Positions 41,482 through 50,500 of a stretch of DNA of 64,000 nucleotides are shown here, piece after piece. Source of the DNA: Neisseria subflava. Lineage in GTDB: Bacteria; Pseudomonadota; Gammaproteobacteria; Burkholderiales; Neisseriaceae. Both the position numbers and the translations under genes were made by a program. Under the pieces are notes generated by a model, which had not been told where the DNA came from, did no database searches, and worked only from the letters and a program-made list of their open reading frames with translations. The DNA lies in contig NZ_CP039887.1 of assembly GCF_005221305.1 (NCBI RefSeq), positions 1-64,000 of the forward strand, written 5' to 3'. Position 1 is the first letter of the stretch. The number at the start of each line of letters is the position of its first letter.

Positions 41482-42840
41482 ATGACCATCCGAATGAATT
41501 GGCAAAACTTATTATCTACTCAACGTTTCCGTACTAAAAACGGCGAAATCGTGCCGACCGTTACCCCTTCGACGCAGGAAGGTGCCGATGCTTTGCGTAC
41601 GGATTTTCACATTGACTACGACCGGGTTGTTTTCTCCGGAGCCTTCCGCCGTCTTGGCCGTAAAACGCAAGTGCATCCGCTGGCGCAACATGACTTGACG
41701 CACAACCGTCTGACGCACAGCGTTGAAGTTGCCAGCGTGGGCAGGAGCTTGGGCAACCGCGTGGGCGTGATGTTGCACAACGGCGGTTTTCTGCCGCAGG
41801 GCAATACGCCCAGCGATATTGGTGCCGTGGTGCAGGTTGCCTGTTTGGCGCATGATTTGGGCAATCCACCGTTTGGCCATACCGGCGAAGATGCTTTGCG
41901 CGATTGGTTCAGACGGCCTGAACATCAAATTTATCTGAACGCATTAAACGAAGCGGAACGCAACGATATTCAAACTTATGAAGGCAATGCGCATAGCCTG
42001 CGTATCGTTGCCAGCCTTGAAATGTATCCGGAGGCGGGCGGAATGCGCCTGACTGCGGCAGCCATCGGCGCATTATTGAAGTATCCGTGGACAACGCAAC
42101 ATCCGAACGGCAGAAAGAAATTCAATATTTATCAAACAGAGTTGCCATTTATCCGTCAAGTTGCCGACGAATTGGGGCTGGTTTCCGCAGGAATAGACAG
42201 CTGGGCGCGCCATCCTTTGTCTTATTTGATGGAGGCTGCCGATGATATTTGCTATGCCTTGCTGGACTTGGAAGATGCCGTCGAATTGGATTTGCTCACG
42301 GATACGGAAGTGGAGAGTATCTTGTCCGAGCTGACCTTTGCCGAAAGCGCATGGCACGCCAGCTCCAGTCGTCAGCGTTGCGCCATGTTGCGCGGCATTG
42401 CGATCGGCAAGGCGATTGATGATGTCGCGCAAACCTTTATGCTGCATCAGTCCGATTTGTTGGACGGAACATTCAAAGGCAAAGACTTGCTTGCCCTGTG
42501 TAGCCCGCAAGTGCAAAACACTTTGGCAAAAGCAAAAGAATTGGCTCAAACACGGATTTTCCGCCATCACACCAAGCTGTTGACCGAGATCGCCACGTTC
42601 CCATGTTTAGGCTCCATCTTGGATTTACTTGTCCCTGCCGCGTATGCCCTGATTGCTGAAAAACAGTTGGCAACACGTCAGTCTTTGGCGTTGGAATTAT
42701 TGAAAAAGTACAATCCGATTCTTCCTGAAGACAGTCTGTATCAGGCCTATATGAAAATTTTGGATTTTGTCGGTGGTATGACCGATAACTCCGCCGCTAA
42801 AATGGCGCAGGATTTGTCAGGAGTAGGGATTTTACGTTAA
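41482..42840 (+). CDS. dgt: Deoxyguanosinetriphosphate triphosphohydrolase (dGTPase)
   Basis: HD-domain enzyme that splits dGTP (and other dNTPs in some members) to nucleoside and triphosphate. The 452-residue protein shows the metal-binding HD motif in CLAHDLGNPPFGHTGE (near 120-135), with the first ligand in NRLTHSVEVASVGRSLG near 75. GAGGAAC precedes the ATG. A DUS inside the gene encodes the FRRPEH stretch. Confidence 0.93.
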   Translation: MTIRMNWQNLLSTQRFRTKNGEIVPTVTPSTQEGADALRTDFHIDYDRVVFSGAFRRLGRKTQVHPLAQHDLTHNRLTHSVEVASVGRSLGNRVGVMLHNGGFLPQGNTPSDIGAVVQVACLAHDLGNPPFGHTGEDALRDWFRRPEHQIYLNALNEAERNDIQTYEGNAHSLRIVASLEMYPEAGGMRLTAAAIGALLKYPWTTQHPNGRKKFNIYQTELPFIRQVADELGLVSAGIDSWARHPLSYLMEAADDICYALLDLEDAVELDLLTDTEVESILSELTFAESAWHASSSRQRCAMLRGIAIGKAIDDVAQTFMLHQSDLLDGTFKGKDLLALCSPQVQNTLAKAKELAQTRIFRHHTKLLTEIATFPCLGSILDLLVPAAYALIAEKQLATRQSLALELLKKYNPILPEDSLYQAYMKILDFVGGMTDNSAAKMAQDLSGVGILR

Positions 42841-42972
42841 TTTTATATTTTTTAATTTCAATCAGTTAATTGAAAATATAAAAAATATCTGCGAAAAGAG
42901 TAGACAGGTTTCGGCAAAGCCTATATTATTCGATCTTCTTGATTCACAACGCACTAGCGAAGTGATAAGGAT

Positions 42973-43049
42973 GCACCCGTAGCTCAGTTGGATAGAGTAT
43001 CTGGCTACGAACCAGAGGGTCGGGCGTTCGAATCGCTCCGGGTGCGCCA
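42973..43049 (+). tRNA. tRNA-Arg (anticodon ACG)
   Basis: 77 nt including encoded CCA. The acceptor arms GCACCCG/CGGGTGC pair fully. The D-loop has AGCTCAGTTGGATAGAG, the anticodon loop is CTACGAA, and the T-loop is GTTCGAATC. The first anticodon base would be edited to inosine. Confidence 0.95.
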
Positions 43050-43061
43050 CAAGATTTATCC

Positions 43062-43136
43062 GCGCCCATCGTCTAGCGGTTAGGACATCGCCCTTTCACG
43101 GCGGTAACCGGGGTTCGATTCCCCGTGGGCGTGCCA
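43062..43136 (+). tRNA. tRNA-Glu (anticodon TTC)
   Basis: 75 nt including encoded CCA. The acceptor GCGCCCA/TGGGCGT pairs with one G-U. The anticodon loop is CTTTCAC and the T-loop is GTTCGATTC. It lies 12 bases after tRNA-Arg, so both are probably one transcript. Confidence 0.95.
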
Positions 43137-43148
43137 GTTTTCAAAAAA

Positions 43149-43178
43149 ACGCAATCTGAAACAGATTGCGTTTTTTTA
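43149..43178 (+). terminator. Intrinsic terminator of the tRNA pair
   Basis: Arms ACGCAATCTG (43149-43158) and CAGATTGCGT (43162-43171) followed by TTTTTT. Confidence 0.9.
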
Positions 43179-43179
43179 T

Positions 43180-43526
43180 TGTGTTTCTTATTTGTGTTTA
43201 AGGCCGTCTGAAACGCTCAGTAAATCCAAAGGCAGAAGTGTGTAAAATAAATTGCTCAGGCTTTTTGTTGTCTATATGCGCTTTTCAATCTCATTTTACC
43301 ATTGTCAAAACCCAATTTATTGACAACAGTATTCATCTTAAAAATTCCCAAACTTGAATTTACATGATTTCATATTTATAATTTCTTGATTTCAGAAAAT
43401 AAAAATATTTATTTGAACTTTTCTTGAAAAATGCCGTCTGAGATAAAGACAAGACGGAATATCTCTGTTAATGTGTAAATGTCACGGCATTTGCCGGTTT
43501 TTATTGAAACCATTTGGGAGTCAATT
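43180..43526. promoter_or_regulatory. A/T-rich spacer before the lipoprotein gene
   Basis: About 350 bases without a gene. It contains a single AG-DUS at 43201-43212 and a partial AT-type DUS (ATGCCGTCTGAG) near 43432. The rest is strongly A/T-rich and should hold the promoter of the lipoprotein gene. Confidence 0.4.
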
Positions 43527-44084
43527 ATGAATATGAATGTTAAATTAATCGTTCCTGCCGTTTTGGCGGCTGTTGCCCTGACTGCATGTAGCAGCGGTTC
43601 TAAAGCCAAACCTGAAACCAAAGCTGCGCCTACTGCGCAACAACAAACTCAAGCTCAGGCTCAACAAGCTCAAGCTCCAGTACCTAATACTTTGAAAGTA
43701 GACTCTATCGACGGTACTAAAGAAGTTCACTACAAATGCGGTAAAGACGGCAAAGAGCCTCTGAGCGTAATGTACGGCTTCAAAGGCAACGAAGTTGTTG
43801 CCGCTCAAGTAAAATACAAAGGTCAATTAACTGAAAACCTGTTCCGTATCACTGACAGCAGCAAAGATGTAAACGCATTTTGGGGCGGTAATGTTGCTTG
43901 GGTTGCTGAAGCAGCCACTGCAGCCAACGTAGACAAAGTTGACGGCAACATGCTGACTATCCGCGGTACTACCGAAGTAAACGGCAAACAAGAAGTGGTT
44001 GATCAAATCGTTACCCGCTTCTGCGCATTGGACAAAGGCGCGAAAGCTGCTGCTAAACCAGCTGCTAAAAAAGTGAAAAAATAA
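43527..44084 (+). CDS. Lipoprotein with ACP/MliC-like core
   Basis: A 185-residue lipoprotein. The signal peptide ends in a lipobox (ALTACSS, Cys near residue 21). A Gln/Ala/Pro-rich linker (about 37-58) is followed by a domain with VHYKCGKDGKEPLSVMYGF and V.AAQVKY, closing at VTRFCALD, so two cysteines may pair. The pattern resembles the secreted protein at 2920-3282. The tail is rich in Ala and Lys (AAKPAAKKVKK), as if it contacts peptidoglycan or nucleic acid. GGGAG lies 6 bases before the ATG. Function is inferred only: surface protein, possibly lysozyme-binding. Confidence 0.75.
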   Translation: MNMNVKLIVPAVLAAVALTACSSGSKAKPETKAAPTAQQQTQAQAQQAQAPVPNTLKVDSIDGTKEVHYKCGKDGKEPLSVMYGFKGNEVVAAQVKYKGQLTENLFRITDSSKDVNAFWGGNVAWVAEAATAANVDKVDGNMLTIRGTTEVNGKQEVVDQIVTRFCALDKGAKAAAKPAAKKVKK

Positions 44085-44120
44085 TCTTTTACCGACAGCT
44101 TTAAATGCTGGGTAAAATAA

Positions 44121-44155
44121 AACAGGCCGTCTGAAAAGTTTTCAGACGGCCTGTT
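44121..44155. terminator. Inverted DUS pair between convergent genes
   Basis: 17-bp arms AACAGGCCGTCTGAAAA and complement with a 1-base centre, followed by CTTTT. It separates the lipoprotein gene (+) from the purine permease gene (-). Confidence 0.8.
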
Positions 44156-44167
44156 CTTTTGAGTGGT

Positions 44168-45478
44168 TTAACCCAAGAACCAGAATTTCAGTGCCCACAA
44201 CACGGCGACGATCCATACCATAGGCGGTACGTCTTGAGTGCGGTTGCACAAGAGTTTGATGAGTGCGTAGCTGATAAAGCCGAATGCAATACCGTCGGCA
44301 ATCGAGTAGGTAAACGGCATGAAGACGATGGTCAGGAATGCCGGCGTGGCTTCGGTCATGTCGTCCCAATCGATTTCGCGCGCGCTGCGCAACATTTGCG
44401 CGCCTACATAGAGCAGGGCGGGTGCGGTAGCGAATGCAGGAATGCTTTGAACCAGCGGGGAGAAAATCAGACAGGCCAGCATCAGTACGCCGACAGTAAC
44501 GGCAGTCAGGCCGGTACGGCCGCCGGCAGAAACGCCTGCCGCGCTTTCAACGTAAGGGGTAGTGGAAGAAGTACCCAAGGCGGCGCCTGCGATAATGGCG
44601 GTAGAGTCGGCAAGCAGGGCGCGTTTCAAACGCGGCAGTTTGCCGTCTTGCAACAGGCCTGCGCGGTGGGAAACACCGACCAATGTGCCGGTAGAGTCAA
44701 ACAGGTCAACCAGGAAGAATACAAAAATCACGCTGACCATGCTGACGGTGAACAAGCCTTTAAAGTCCATCTGCATGAAGGTTGGCGCAATGCTCGGAAC
44801 TTCGCCGACCACACCTTTGAACTCGCTCAAGCCCAAGATAGTGGAGATGGCGGTCAGCGTCAGAATGGTAATGATGATGGAGCCTTTAACGCGGAAGTGG
44901 CCAAGTGCAACCACCATGACAAAGCCTGCCATTGCCAGCAGGGCGGTAGGCTGGTGGATGTCGCCCAATCCGACTAATGTGGCAGGATTGGCCACAATCA
45001 CGCCTGCTCCTTTGAGCGCAATCAATGCCAAGAAGAGGCCGATGCCTGCGGCAATCGACATTTTCAAGCCCATAGGCAGGGCGTTGACCAGCATTTCGCG
45101 CACTTTAAAGAAGCTGAACAGGATGAAAATAATACCGGAGATGAAAACGGCACCCAAAGCCACACGCCAGTCCACGCCCATGCCTTTGACGACGGCAAAA
45201 GTAAAGTAAGCGTTCAAACCCATGCCCGGAGCAAGGGCGATCGGGTAGTTGCCGACAAAGCCCATCACGAAACAGCCGATGGCGGAGGCAATACAGGTGG
45301 CCACAAATACTGCGCCCATATCCATGCCGGTTTCACCCAAAATCAGGGGATTGACGATGATGATGTAGCACATGGCGAGGAAGGTTGTCACACCGGCCAT
45401 AATTTCCGTGCGCACGTTGGTCTGATTGGCGTTGAGGTTGAATAATTTTTCCAAAACGCTTTGATTTGAAGAACTCAT
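44168..45478 (-). CDS. NCS2-family purine permease (AzgA-like)
   Basis: A 436-residue transporter with about 13-14 membrane segments. The signature NAYFTFAVVKGMG near residue 85 and LLADSTAIIAGAALGTSSTTPYVES split near 290-315 mark the AzgA/GhxP branch, which imports hypoxanthine, guanine or adenine with protons. AAAGGAA precedes the ATG. The exact purine cannot be read from sequence. Confidence 0.9.
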   Translation of the reverse strand: MSSSNQSVLEKLFNLNANQTNVRTEIMAGVTTFLAMCYIIIVNPLILGETGMDMGAVFVATCIASAIGCFVMGFVGNYPIALAPGMGLNAYFTFAVVKGMGVDWRVALGAVFISGIIFILFSFFKVREMLVNALPMGLKMSIAAGIGLFLALIALKGAGVIVANPATLVGLGDIHQPTALLAMAGFVMVVALGHFRVKGSIIITILTLTAISTILGLSEFKGVVGEVPSIAPTFMQMDFKGLFTVSMVSVIFVFFLVDLFDSTGTLVGVSHRAGLLQDGKLPRLKRALLADSTAIIAGAALGTSSTTPYVESAAGVSAGGRTGLTAVTVGVLMLACLIFSPLVQSIPAFATAPALLYVGAQMLRSAREIDWDDMTEATPAFLTIVFMPFTYSIADGIAFGFISYALIKLLCNRTQDVPPMVWIVAVLWALKFWFLG

Positions 45479-45660
45479 TCGAGATATTCCTTTGGGGGAA
45501 AGCCGTTTAAGGACGGCATCATCGGGTTTAACTGCCGGAAGCTCGGATTTTAGCCTTAACTTCTCAACAGATAAGGGAATTTTCGGGCGGTATTATACTG
45601 AAAAGCCTTTTGTTCGGGTAATAAAAATGAATCAGATGATACTGAGCCGAGCCAAGATAA

Positions 45661-45688
45661 AGGCCGTCTGAACAGTTTCAGACGGCCT
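45661..45688. terminator. Inverted DUS pair downstream of miaB
   Basis: AGGCCGTCTGAA (45661-45672) and complement (45677-45688), right after the miaB stop on the minus strand. Confidence 0.7.
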
Positions 45689-45702
45689 TTGTTTGTGTGT
45701 AC

Positions 45703-47025
45703 TTATACCGGTTTGCCTTTCAGGGAGAAGGTGTAGGCTTCGGTGATTTCCAAATCGATCATTTGGTTGATCATGTCGGGTGTACCGGTAAAGTTGACCA
45801 CGCGGTTGTTGGCGGTACGGGCTTGCAGTTGGTCAGGGTCTTTTTTGGAGATACCTTCAACCAAGCAGCGTTGAACCGTGCCGATCATGGTTTGGTTGAT
45901 GCGCGCGGTTTCGGCTTCGATGACTTCGTTCAAAGCTTCGAGGCGGCGCACTTTTTCTTCATGAGGCGTGTCATCGTGCAAGTTGGCGGCAGGCGTGCCA
46001 GGGCGCGGACTGTAAATAAAGACGAAGCTCAAGTCGAAGGCGATGTCTTTGACCAGTTTCAAGGTTTGCTCGAACTCGCGCTCGGTCTCGCCCGGGAAGC
46101 CGACGATAAAGTCGGAGCTGAGGCACAAATCAGGACGGATGGCACGCAGTTTGCGGATGATGGATTTGTATTCCAAGGTGGTGTAGCCGCGTTTCATCGC
46201 GCTCAATACGCGGTCGGAGCCGCTTTGAATCGGCAGGTGCAGGTGGGAAACCAGCTTCGGCAGGTCGCGGTAGCACTCGATAATCGCGTCGGTAAATTCG
46301 CGCGGATGGCTGGTGGTAAAGCGCAGGCGTTCGATGCCTGGGATTTCGTGGACGATGCGCAACAAAGTGGCAAAGTCGCAGATTTCGCCGTTTTCCATTT
46401 CGCCGCGATAGGCATTGACGTTTTGGCCTAAGAGGTTGATTTCTTTAACGCCTTGTTGTGCCAAACCGGCAATCTCGGTCAATACGTCGTTGAGCGGTCG
46501 GGAGAATTCTTCGCCGCGGGTATAAGGGACGACGCAATAAGAGCAGTATTTGGAACAGCCTTCCATAATGGAAATGAAAGCCGATCCACCTTCTACGCGC
46601 GCAGGCGGCAGGTGGTCGAATTTTTCGATTTCGGGGAAGGAAATATCGATTTGAGACAGGCCGGTGGTTTCTTTGTCGACGATGAGTTTGGGTAGGCGGT
46701 GCAGCGTTTGCGGACCGAAAACCACGTCCACATACGGAGCGCGTTTGACGATGTTTTCGCCTTCTTGAGAGGCAACACAGCCGGCAACGCCGATGATGAG
46801 GTCGGGATTTTTTTCTTTGAGCGGGCGTACGCGGCCCAAGTCGGAGAAGACTTTCTCTTGCGCTTTTTCACGCACGGAGCAGGTGTTGAACAAGATGATG
46901 TCGGCGTCGTCAGGTTGGGTAACCTGTTCGATACCGCCGTGTTCTTCGGCGAGGACGGACAGCATTTTTTCGCTGTCGTACTCGTTCATTTGGCACCCGA
47001 AGGTGCGGATAAATACTTTTTTCAT
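45703..47025 (-). CDS. miaB: tRNA-2-methylthio-N6-dimethylallyladenosine synthase MiaB
   Basis: Radical SAM methylthiotransferase modifying A37 of tRNAs. The 440-residue protein has the N-terminal UPF0004 domain with three cluster cysteines (in TFGCQMNEYDS, FNTCSVREKA and VAGCVASQEG), the radical SAM triad CSKYCSYC (near 150-157) and a C-terminal TRAM domain. Start by family alignment (MKKVFIRTFGCQMNE). The ribosome site is weak. Confidence 0.96.
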   Translation of the reverse strand: MKKVFIRTFGCQMNEYDSEKMLSVLAEEHGGIEQVTQPDDADIILFNTCSVREKAQEKVFSDLGRVRPLKEKNPDLIIGVAGCVASQEGENIVKRAPYVDVVFGPQTLHRLPKLIVDKETTGLSQIDISFPEIEKFDHLPPARVEGGSAFISIMEGCSKYCSYCVVPYTRGEEFSRPLNDVLTEIAGLAQQGVKEINLLGQNVNAYRGEMENGEICDFATLLRIVHEIPGIERLRFTTSHPREFTDAIIECYRDLPKLVSHLHLPIQSGSDRVLSAMKRGYTTLEYKSIIRKLRAIRPDLCLSSDFIVGFPGETEREFEQTLKLVKDIAFDLSFVFIYSPRPGTPAANLHDDTPHEEKVRRLEALNEVIEAETARINQTMIGTVQRCLVEGISKKDPDQLQARTANNRVVNFTGTPDMINQMIDLEITEAYTFSLKGKPV

Positions 47026-47060
47026 GGTTTGTTTTGATTGATTTGCTTGTTGTAAAAGGG

Positions 47061-47094
47061 TTCAGACGGCCTGTGAAATACTCGGGCCGTCTGA
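47061..47094. terminator. DUS pair between the DUF gene and miaB
   Basis: TTCAGACGGCCT (47061-47072) faces GGGCCGTCTGAA (47083-47094). The first base of the second copy departs from the AG dialect. Confidence 0.55.
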
Positions 47095-47098
47095 AAAA

Positions 47099-47494
47099 TT
47101 ATTCTTCCGCCTTTTTCTGCTTTTTGGCGTGTTCGATGAACCTGTCGGCTTCGGCGTCGGTCAAAATCCAGATTTCGCGGACGAGGCGGCTTTCTTCGTT
47201 GTATTTGAACGCAACGGCTTTGCCGGTTTGATTCAGCAGGCGGCCCATCGGAATAAAACGGTCGTTTTCATCGTGGATTTTGGTGAAGCGGGTGATTTGC
47301 AGTTTGGCTGCATTGCCGTCCACAATGCCCAAGGTCAGCAGGCGCGTCCAAGAAAAACCGCCTTTGCTGACTTTCAGATAAGGCAAATCGACAGTCTTTA
47401 AAACGGCCACGTCCATATCGTCGGGCAGGCTGCGTTGTGCATGGACGAAGGAGGACGCCAAAAGGGTGAGGCTGAGTATGAATCCGCGTAACAT
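47099..47494 (-). CDS. Exported conserved hypothetical protein
   Basis: A 131-residue protein with a Sec signal peptide (MLRGFILSLTLLASSFVHA, cut near 19). The mature part is a small soluble domain (SWTRLLTLGIVDGNAAKLQ, then FKYNEESRLVREIWILTD) with a charged, Lys-rich tail. I do not recognise the family. It lies upstream of miaB on the same strand, separated by a DUS pair. Confidence 0.65.
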   Translation of the reverse strand: MLRGFILSLTLLASSFVHAQRSLPDDMDVAVLKTVDLPYLKVSKGGFSWTRLLTLGIVDGNAAKLQITRFTKIHDENDRFIPMGRLLNQTGKAVAFKYNEESRLVREIWILTDAEADRFIEHAKKQKKAEE

Positions 47495-47662
47495 GATGCT
47501 TTTCTTTTATTGTTTCAATAGGTCGCGGATTATAGCACAAGCAGGAAAAATGTGGATAGAGTGTTTGTTTTTAAAGAATAATTTTGATTTTGCGCCCGAT
47601 TCTTATTTTGAAGCTTGGGCCGTCTGAAAAGGATTTGGTGTTAAAATGGCACCGATTTGATT

Positions 47663-47674
47663 TTCAGACGACCT
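47663..47674 (-). repeat. Mucosa-dialect DUS in the hemL leader
   Basis: TTCAGACGACCT is AGGTCGTCTGAA on the minus strand. A GGGCCGTCTGAA faces it from 47617-47628. It lies 18 bases before the hemL start. Confidence 0.65.
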
Positions 47675-47692
47675 CTTACGAAAGAATTGACC

Positions 47693-48976
47693 ATGAACCG
47701 TAATGAAAGCTTGTTCAACCGCGCTAAAGCCATTATTCCCGGCGGCGTGAACTCTCCTGTGCGCGCATTCGGCAGCGTCGGCGGCGTGCCGCGCTTCATC
47801 AAAAAGGCAGAAGGCGCGTATGTTTGGGACGAAAACGGCACGCGTTATACCGACTATGTCGGCTCTTGGGGCCCTGCGATTGTCGGACACGCCCATCCTG
47901 AAGTCATTGAAGCCGTGCGCGAAGCAGCATTGGGCGGTTTGTCGTTTGGTGCGCCAACTGAAGGTGAAATCGTCATCGCCGAAGAAATCGCCAAAATCAT
48001 GCCGTCCGTTGAGCAGCTGCGACTTGTCAGCTCCGGTACGGAAGCAACGATGACCGCCATCCGTTTGGCACGCGGTTTTACCGGCCGCGACAAAATAATC
48101 AAGTTTGAAGGCTGCTACCATGGTCATTCCGACAGCTTGTTGGTGAAAGCAGGCAGCGGTCTGCTGACGTTTGGCAACCCTTCTTCTGCAGGCGTGCCTG
48201 CCGACTTTACCAAACACACTTTGGTACTTGAATACAACAATATCGCCCAACTGGAAGAAGCCTTTGCACAAAGCGGTAATGACATCGCCTGTGTGATTTT
48301 GGAGCCTTTCGTCGGCAATATGAATCTGGTCAGGCCGTCTGAAGCCTTTGTCAAAGCCTTACGCGAATTGACTGGAAAACACGGTGCCGTGTTGATTTAC
48401 GACGAAGTGATGACCGGCTTCCGCGTAGCGCTGGGCGGCGCGCAATCTTTGCACGGCATCAAACCTGATTTGACCACCATGGGCAAAGTGATCGGCGGCG
48501 GTATGCCGCTTGCCGCGTTCGGCGGACGCAAAGACATCATGGAATGTATTTCCCCGCTGGGCAGCGTGTATCAGGCAGGCACATTGTCGGGCAACCCGAT
48601 TGCCGTCGCCGCCGGTTTGAAAACGCTGGAAATCATTCAGCGCGAAGGCTTCTATGAGAACCTGACTGCCTTGACCCAACGCCTCGCCAACGGTATTGCC
48701 GATGCGGCTAAAGCACATGGCGTTGAATTTACGGCGGACAGCGTGGGCGGCATGTTTGGTTTGTATTTTGCCAGCCATACGCCGCAAAACTATGCCGACA
48801 TGGCGTGTTCCAATATCGACGGTTTCAAACATTTCTTCCACGGTATGCTCGACCGCAATGTCGCATTCGGCCCGTCAGCTTACGAAGCTGGTTTTGTTTC
48901 CGCCGCGCATACGCCTGAGCTGATTGACGAAACCATTGCTGTGGCACACGAAGTGTTCAAAGAAATGGCAAAATAA
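47693..48976 (+). CDS. hemL: Glutamate-1-semialdehyde 2,1-aminomutase
   Basis: PLP enzyme forming 5-aminolevulinate from glutamate semialdehyde in the C5 haem pathway. The 427-residue protein opens with NRNESLFNRAKAIIPGGVNS. The PLP lysine is in TTMGKVIGGGMP (near 265), and the region ending AGTLSGNP is intact. ATG 47693 is chosen because upstream frame is DUS sequence. An internal AG-DUS encodes VRPSEAF. Confidence 0.96.
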   Translation: MNRNESLFNRAKAIIPGGVNSPVRAFGSVGGVPRFIKKAEGAYVWDENGTRYTDYVGSWGPAIVGHAHPEVIEAVREAALGGLSFGAPTEGEIVIAEEIAKIMPSVEQLRLVSSGTEATMTAIRLARGFTGRDKIIKFEGCYHGHSDSLLVKAGSGLLTFGNPSSAGVPADFTKHTLVLEYNNIAQLEEAFAQSGNDIACVILEPFVGNMNLVRPSEAFVKALRELTGKHGAVLIYDEVMTGFRVALGGAQSLHGIKPDLTTMGKVIGGGMPLAAFGGRKDIMECISPLGSVYQAGTLSGNPIAVAAGLKTLEIIQREGFYENLTALTQRLANGIADAAKAHGVEFTADSVGGMFGLYFASHTPQNYADMACSNIDGFKHFFHGMLDRNVAFGPSAYEAGFVSAAHTPELIDETIAVAHEVFKEMAK

Positions 48977-49005
48977 AAGTTGAAGCTGTAATGTGAAATG
49001 AAAAA

Positions 49006-49034
49006 AGGCCGTCTGAAAAATATTCAGACGGCCT
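49006..49034. terminator. Inverted DUS pair between convergent genes
   Basis: AGGCCGTCTGAA (49006-49017) and complement (49023-49034) between hemL (+) and uspA (-), with A and T flanks. Confidence 0.75.
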
Positions 49035-49059
49035 TTCGCTATTTTAAATAAATGCTTGA

Positions 49060-49524
49060 TTATGCTTCTTCGGCTTTGCTGCGGATAATCAGCAGCGGCA
49101 GGTGGCTTTGACGCATGACGGTCTCAGCGAAGCTGCCCATCAGTAGGTGCATCAGGCCGGTGCGGCCGTGTGTGCCGAGTACCAGCAGGTCTGCGCCGTT
49201 GTTGTCGGCGTAGTCAACCAAGTCTTGCGCCATTTCGCGCGCGCCTTTGTTGGCAACCAACAGGTGTTTCACGATGTTTTCAACGCCGTTTTCGCGCGCT
49301 GTTTTTTCTGCGAAATCCAAAACTTCGTTACCTTGAGCCACTGCGGCGGCTTCATAGCTTTCGTGTTGCAGGAATTCAGGAGCCAAAGCCATGTATTCGG
49401 CAGGGTTGGCAACGTGAACCAAAGTCAGTTGGGCTTTGTTGAGGCTTGCCAGTTCGGCGGCGTGTTTCAATGCATTGAGGGAAGTCTCGCTACCGTCAAC
49501 GGCTACAACCAGATGTTTGTACAT
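49060..49524 (-). CDS. uspA: Universal stress protein (UspA family)
   Basis: A 154-residue UspA-fold protein. It starts MYKHLVVAVDGSETSLNALK and ends with the ATP-binding GTHGRTGLMHLLMGSFAETV pattern G-2x-G-9x-G(S/T) near 120-140, so it likely binds ATP. Role: stress survival, partner unknown. AGGAGA precedes the ATG. Confidence 0.92.
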   Translation of the reverse strand: MYKHLVVAVDGSETSLNALKHAAELASLNKAQLTLVHVANPAEYMALAPEFLQHESYEAAAVAQGNEVLDFAEKTARENGVENIVKHLLVANKGAREMAQDLVDYADNNGADLLVLGTHGRTGLMHLLMGSFAETVMRQSHLPLLIIRSKAEEA

Positions 49525-49710
49525 ATTTATTCTCCTTTTGCGCCGAGTAGCGGCACTTTCGTTTAATATGAAATCAGAACTTGTCTGAATGTGAAACGAT
49601 TATAAACTCTTTCGGGCGGGTACAACAGCCCATCTGCTTTCAAGTATAATGTCAGTCCGATTCGCCTGTGGCGTTTTTCATTAATTTATTGATATATCAC
49701 AAGGTTACTT

Positions 49711-50487
49711 ATGCAGGACGCCGCTTTTCTTTCTTCGCGCCGCTTTGGCGGCATTGCCAGACTTTACGGAGACGAAGCACTGGCGCGCTTTTCGCGTGCG
49801 CATGTGTGCGTGGTCGGCGTCGGCGGCGTCGGCTCGTGGGCGGTGGAGGCTTTGGCGAGGAGCGGTATCGGTCGTTTAACGCTGATTGATTTGGACAACG
49901 TTGCCGAGTCCAATGTCAACCGCCAGTTGCACGCTTTGACCGATGATTTCGGTAAGGCAAAAGTTACTGCTTTGCGCGAACGCATCGCCCAAATCAATCC
50001 GCAATGCGAAGTGACGGAAATCGAAGATTTTGTTACCGAAGACAATCTGGACGAGCTTTTCAGACGGCCTTTTGATTTCGTTATCGACGCCATCGACCAA
50101 ATCTGTGTCAAAGCGGCTATGGCGGCGTATTTCGTGCAACATAAACAACCGTTTATTATTAGCGGCGGCGCGGGCGGACAGAAAAATCCGGCTTTGATTC
50201 AAACCGCCGATTTGAGCCGCGTTACCCACGATCCGCTGCTTTCCAACTTGCGCTATACCCTGCGCAAACGCTACGGCTTCAGCCGCGATACCAAAGAAAA
50301 AATGCGCGTACCTTGCGTTTATTCAACCGAGAATATTACGCCGCCGCAATCCGGCGAAGCGTGTTCGACCGATGCCGCGCCGCAAGGTTTGTCCTGCGCG
50401 GGCTACGGCGCGAGTATGCTGGTAACGGCTTCGTTTGGATTGTATTGTGCGCAGGCGGCGATGGAGCATATCGCGGGGCGGAAGTGA
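49711..50487 (+). CDS. tcdA: tRNA threonylcarbamoyladenosine dehydratase
   Basis: E1-like enzyme that cyclises t6A to ct6A at tRNA position 37. The 258-residue protein has GVGGVGSWAVEALARSG (near 35-51), the DLDNVAESNVNRQ loop and the family ending GYGASMLVTASFGLYCA. This separates it from MoeB/ThiF because the paired zinc CxxC motifs are absent. An internal DUS encodes FRRPFD. AAGG lies before the ATG. Confidence 0.92.
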   Translation: MQDAAFLSSRRFGGIARLYGDEALARFSRAHVCVVGVGGVGSWAVEALARSGIGRLTLIDLDNVAESNVNRQLHALTDDFGKAKVTALRERIAQINPQCEVTEIEDFVTEDNLDELFRRPFDFVIDAIDQICVKAAMAAYFVQHKQPFIISGGAGGQKNPALIQTADLSRVTHDPLLSNLRYTLRKRYGFSRDTKEKMRVPCVYSTENITPPQSGEACSTDAAPQGLSCAGYGASMLVTASFGLYCAQAAMEHIAGRK

Positions 50488-50500
50488 GGGGTAGAGGAAG

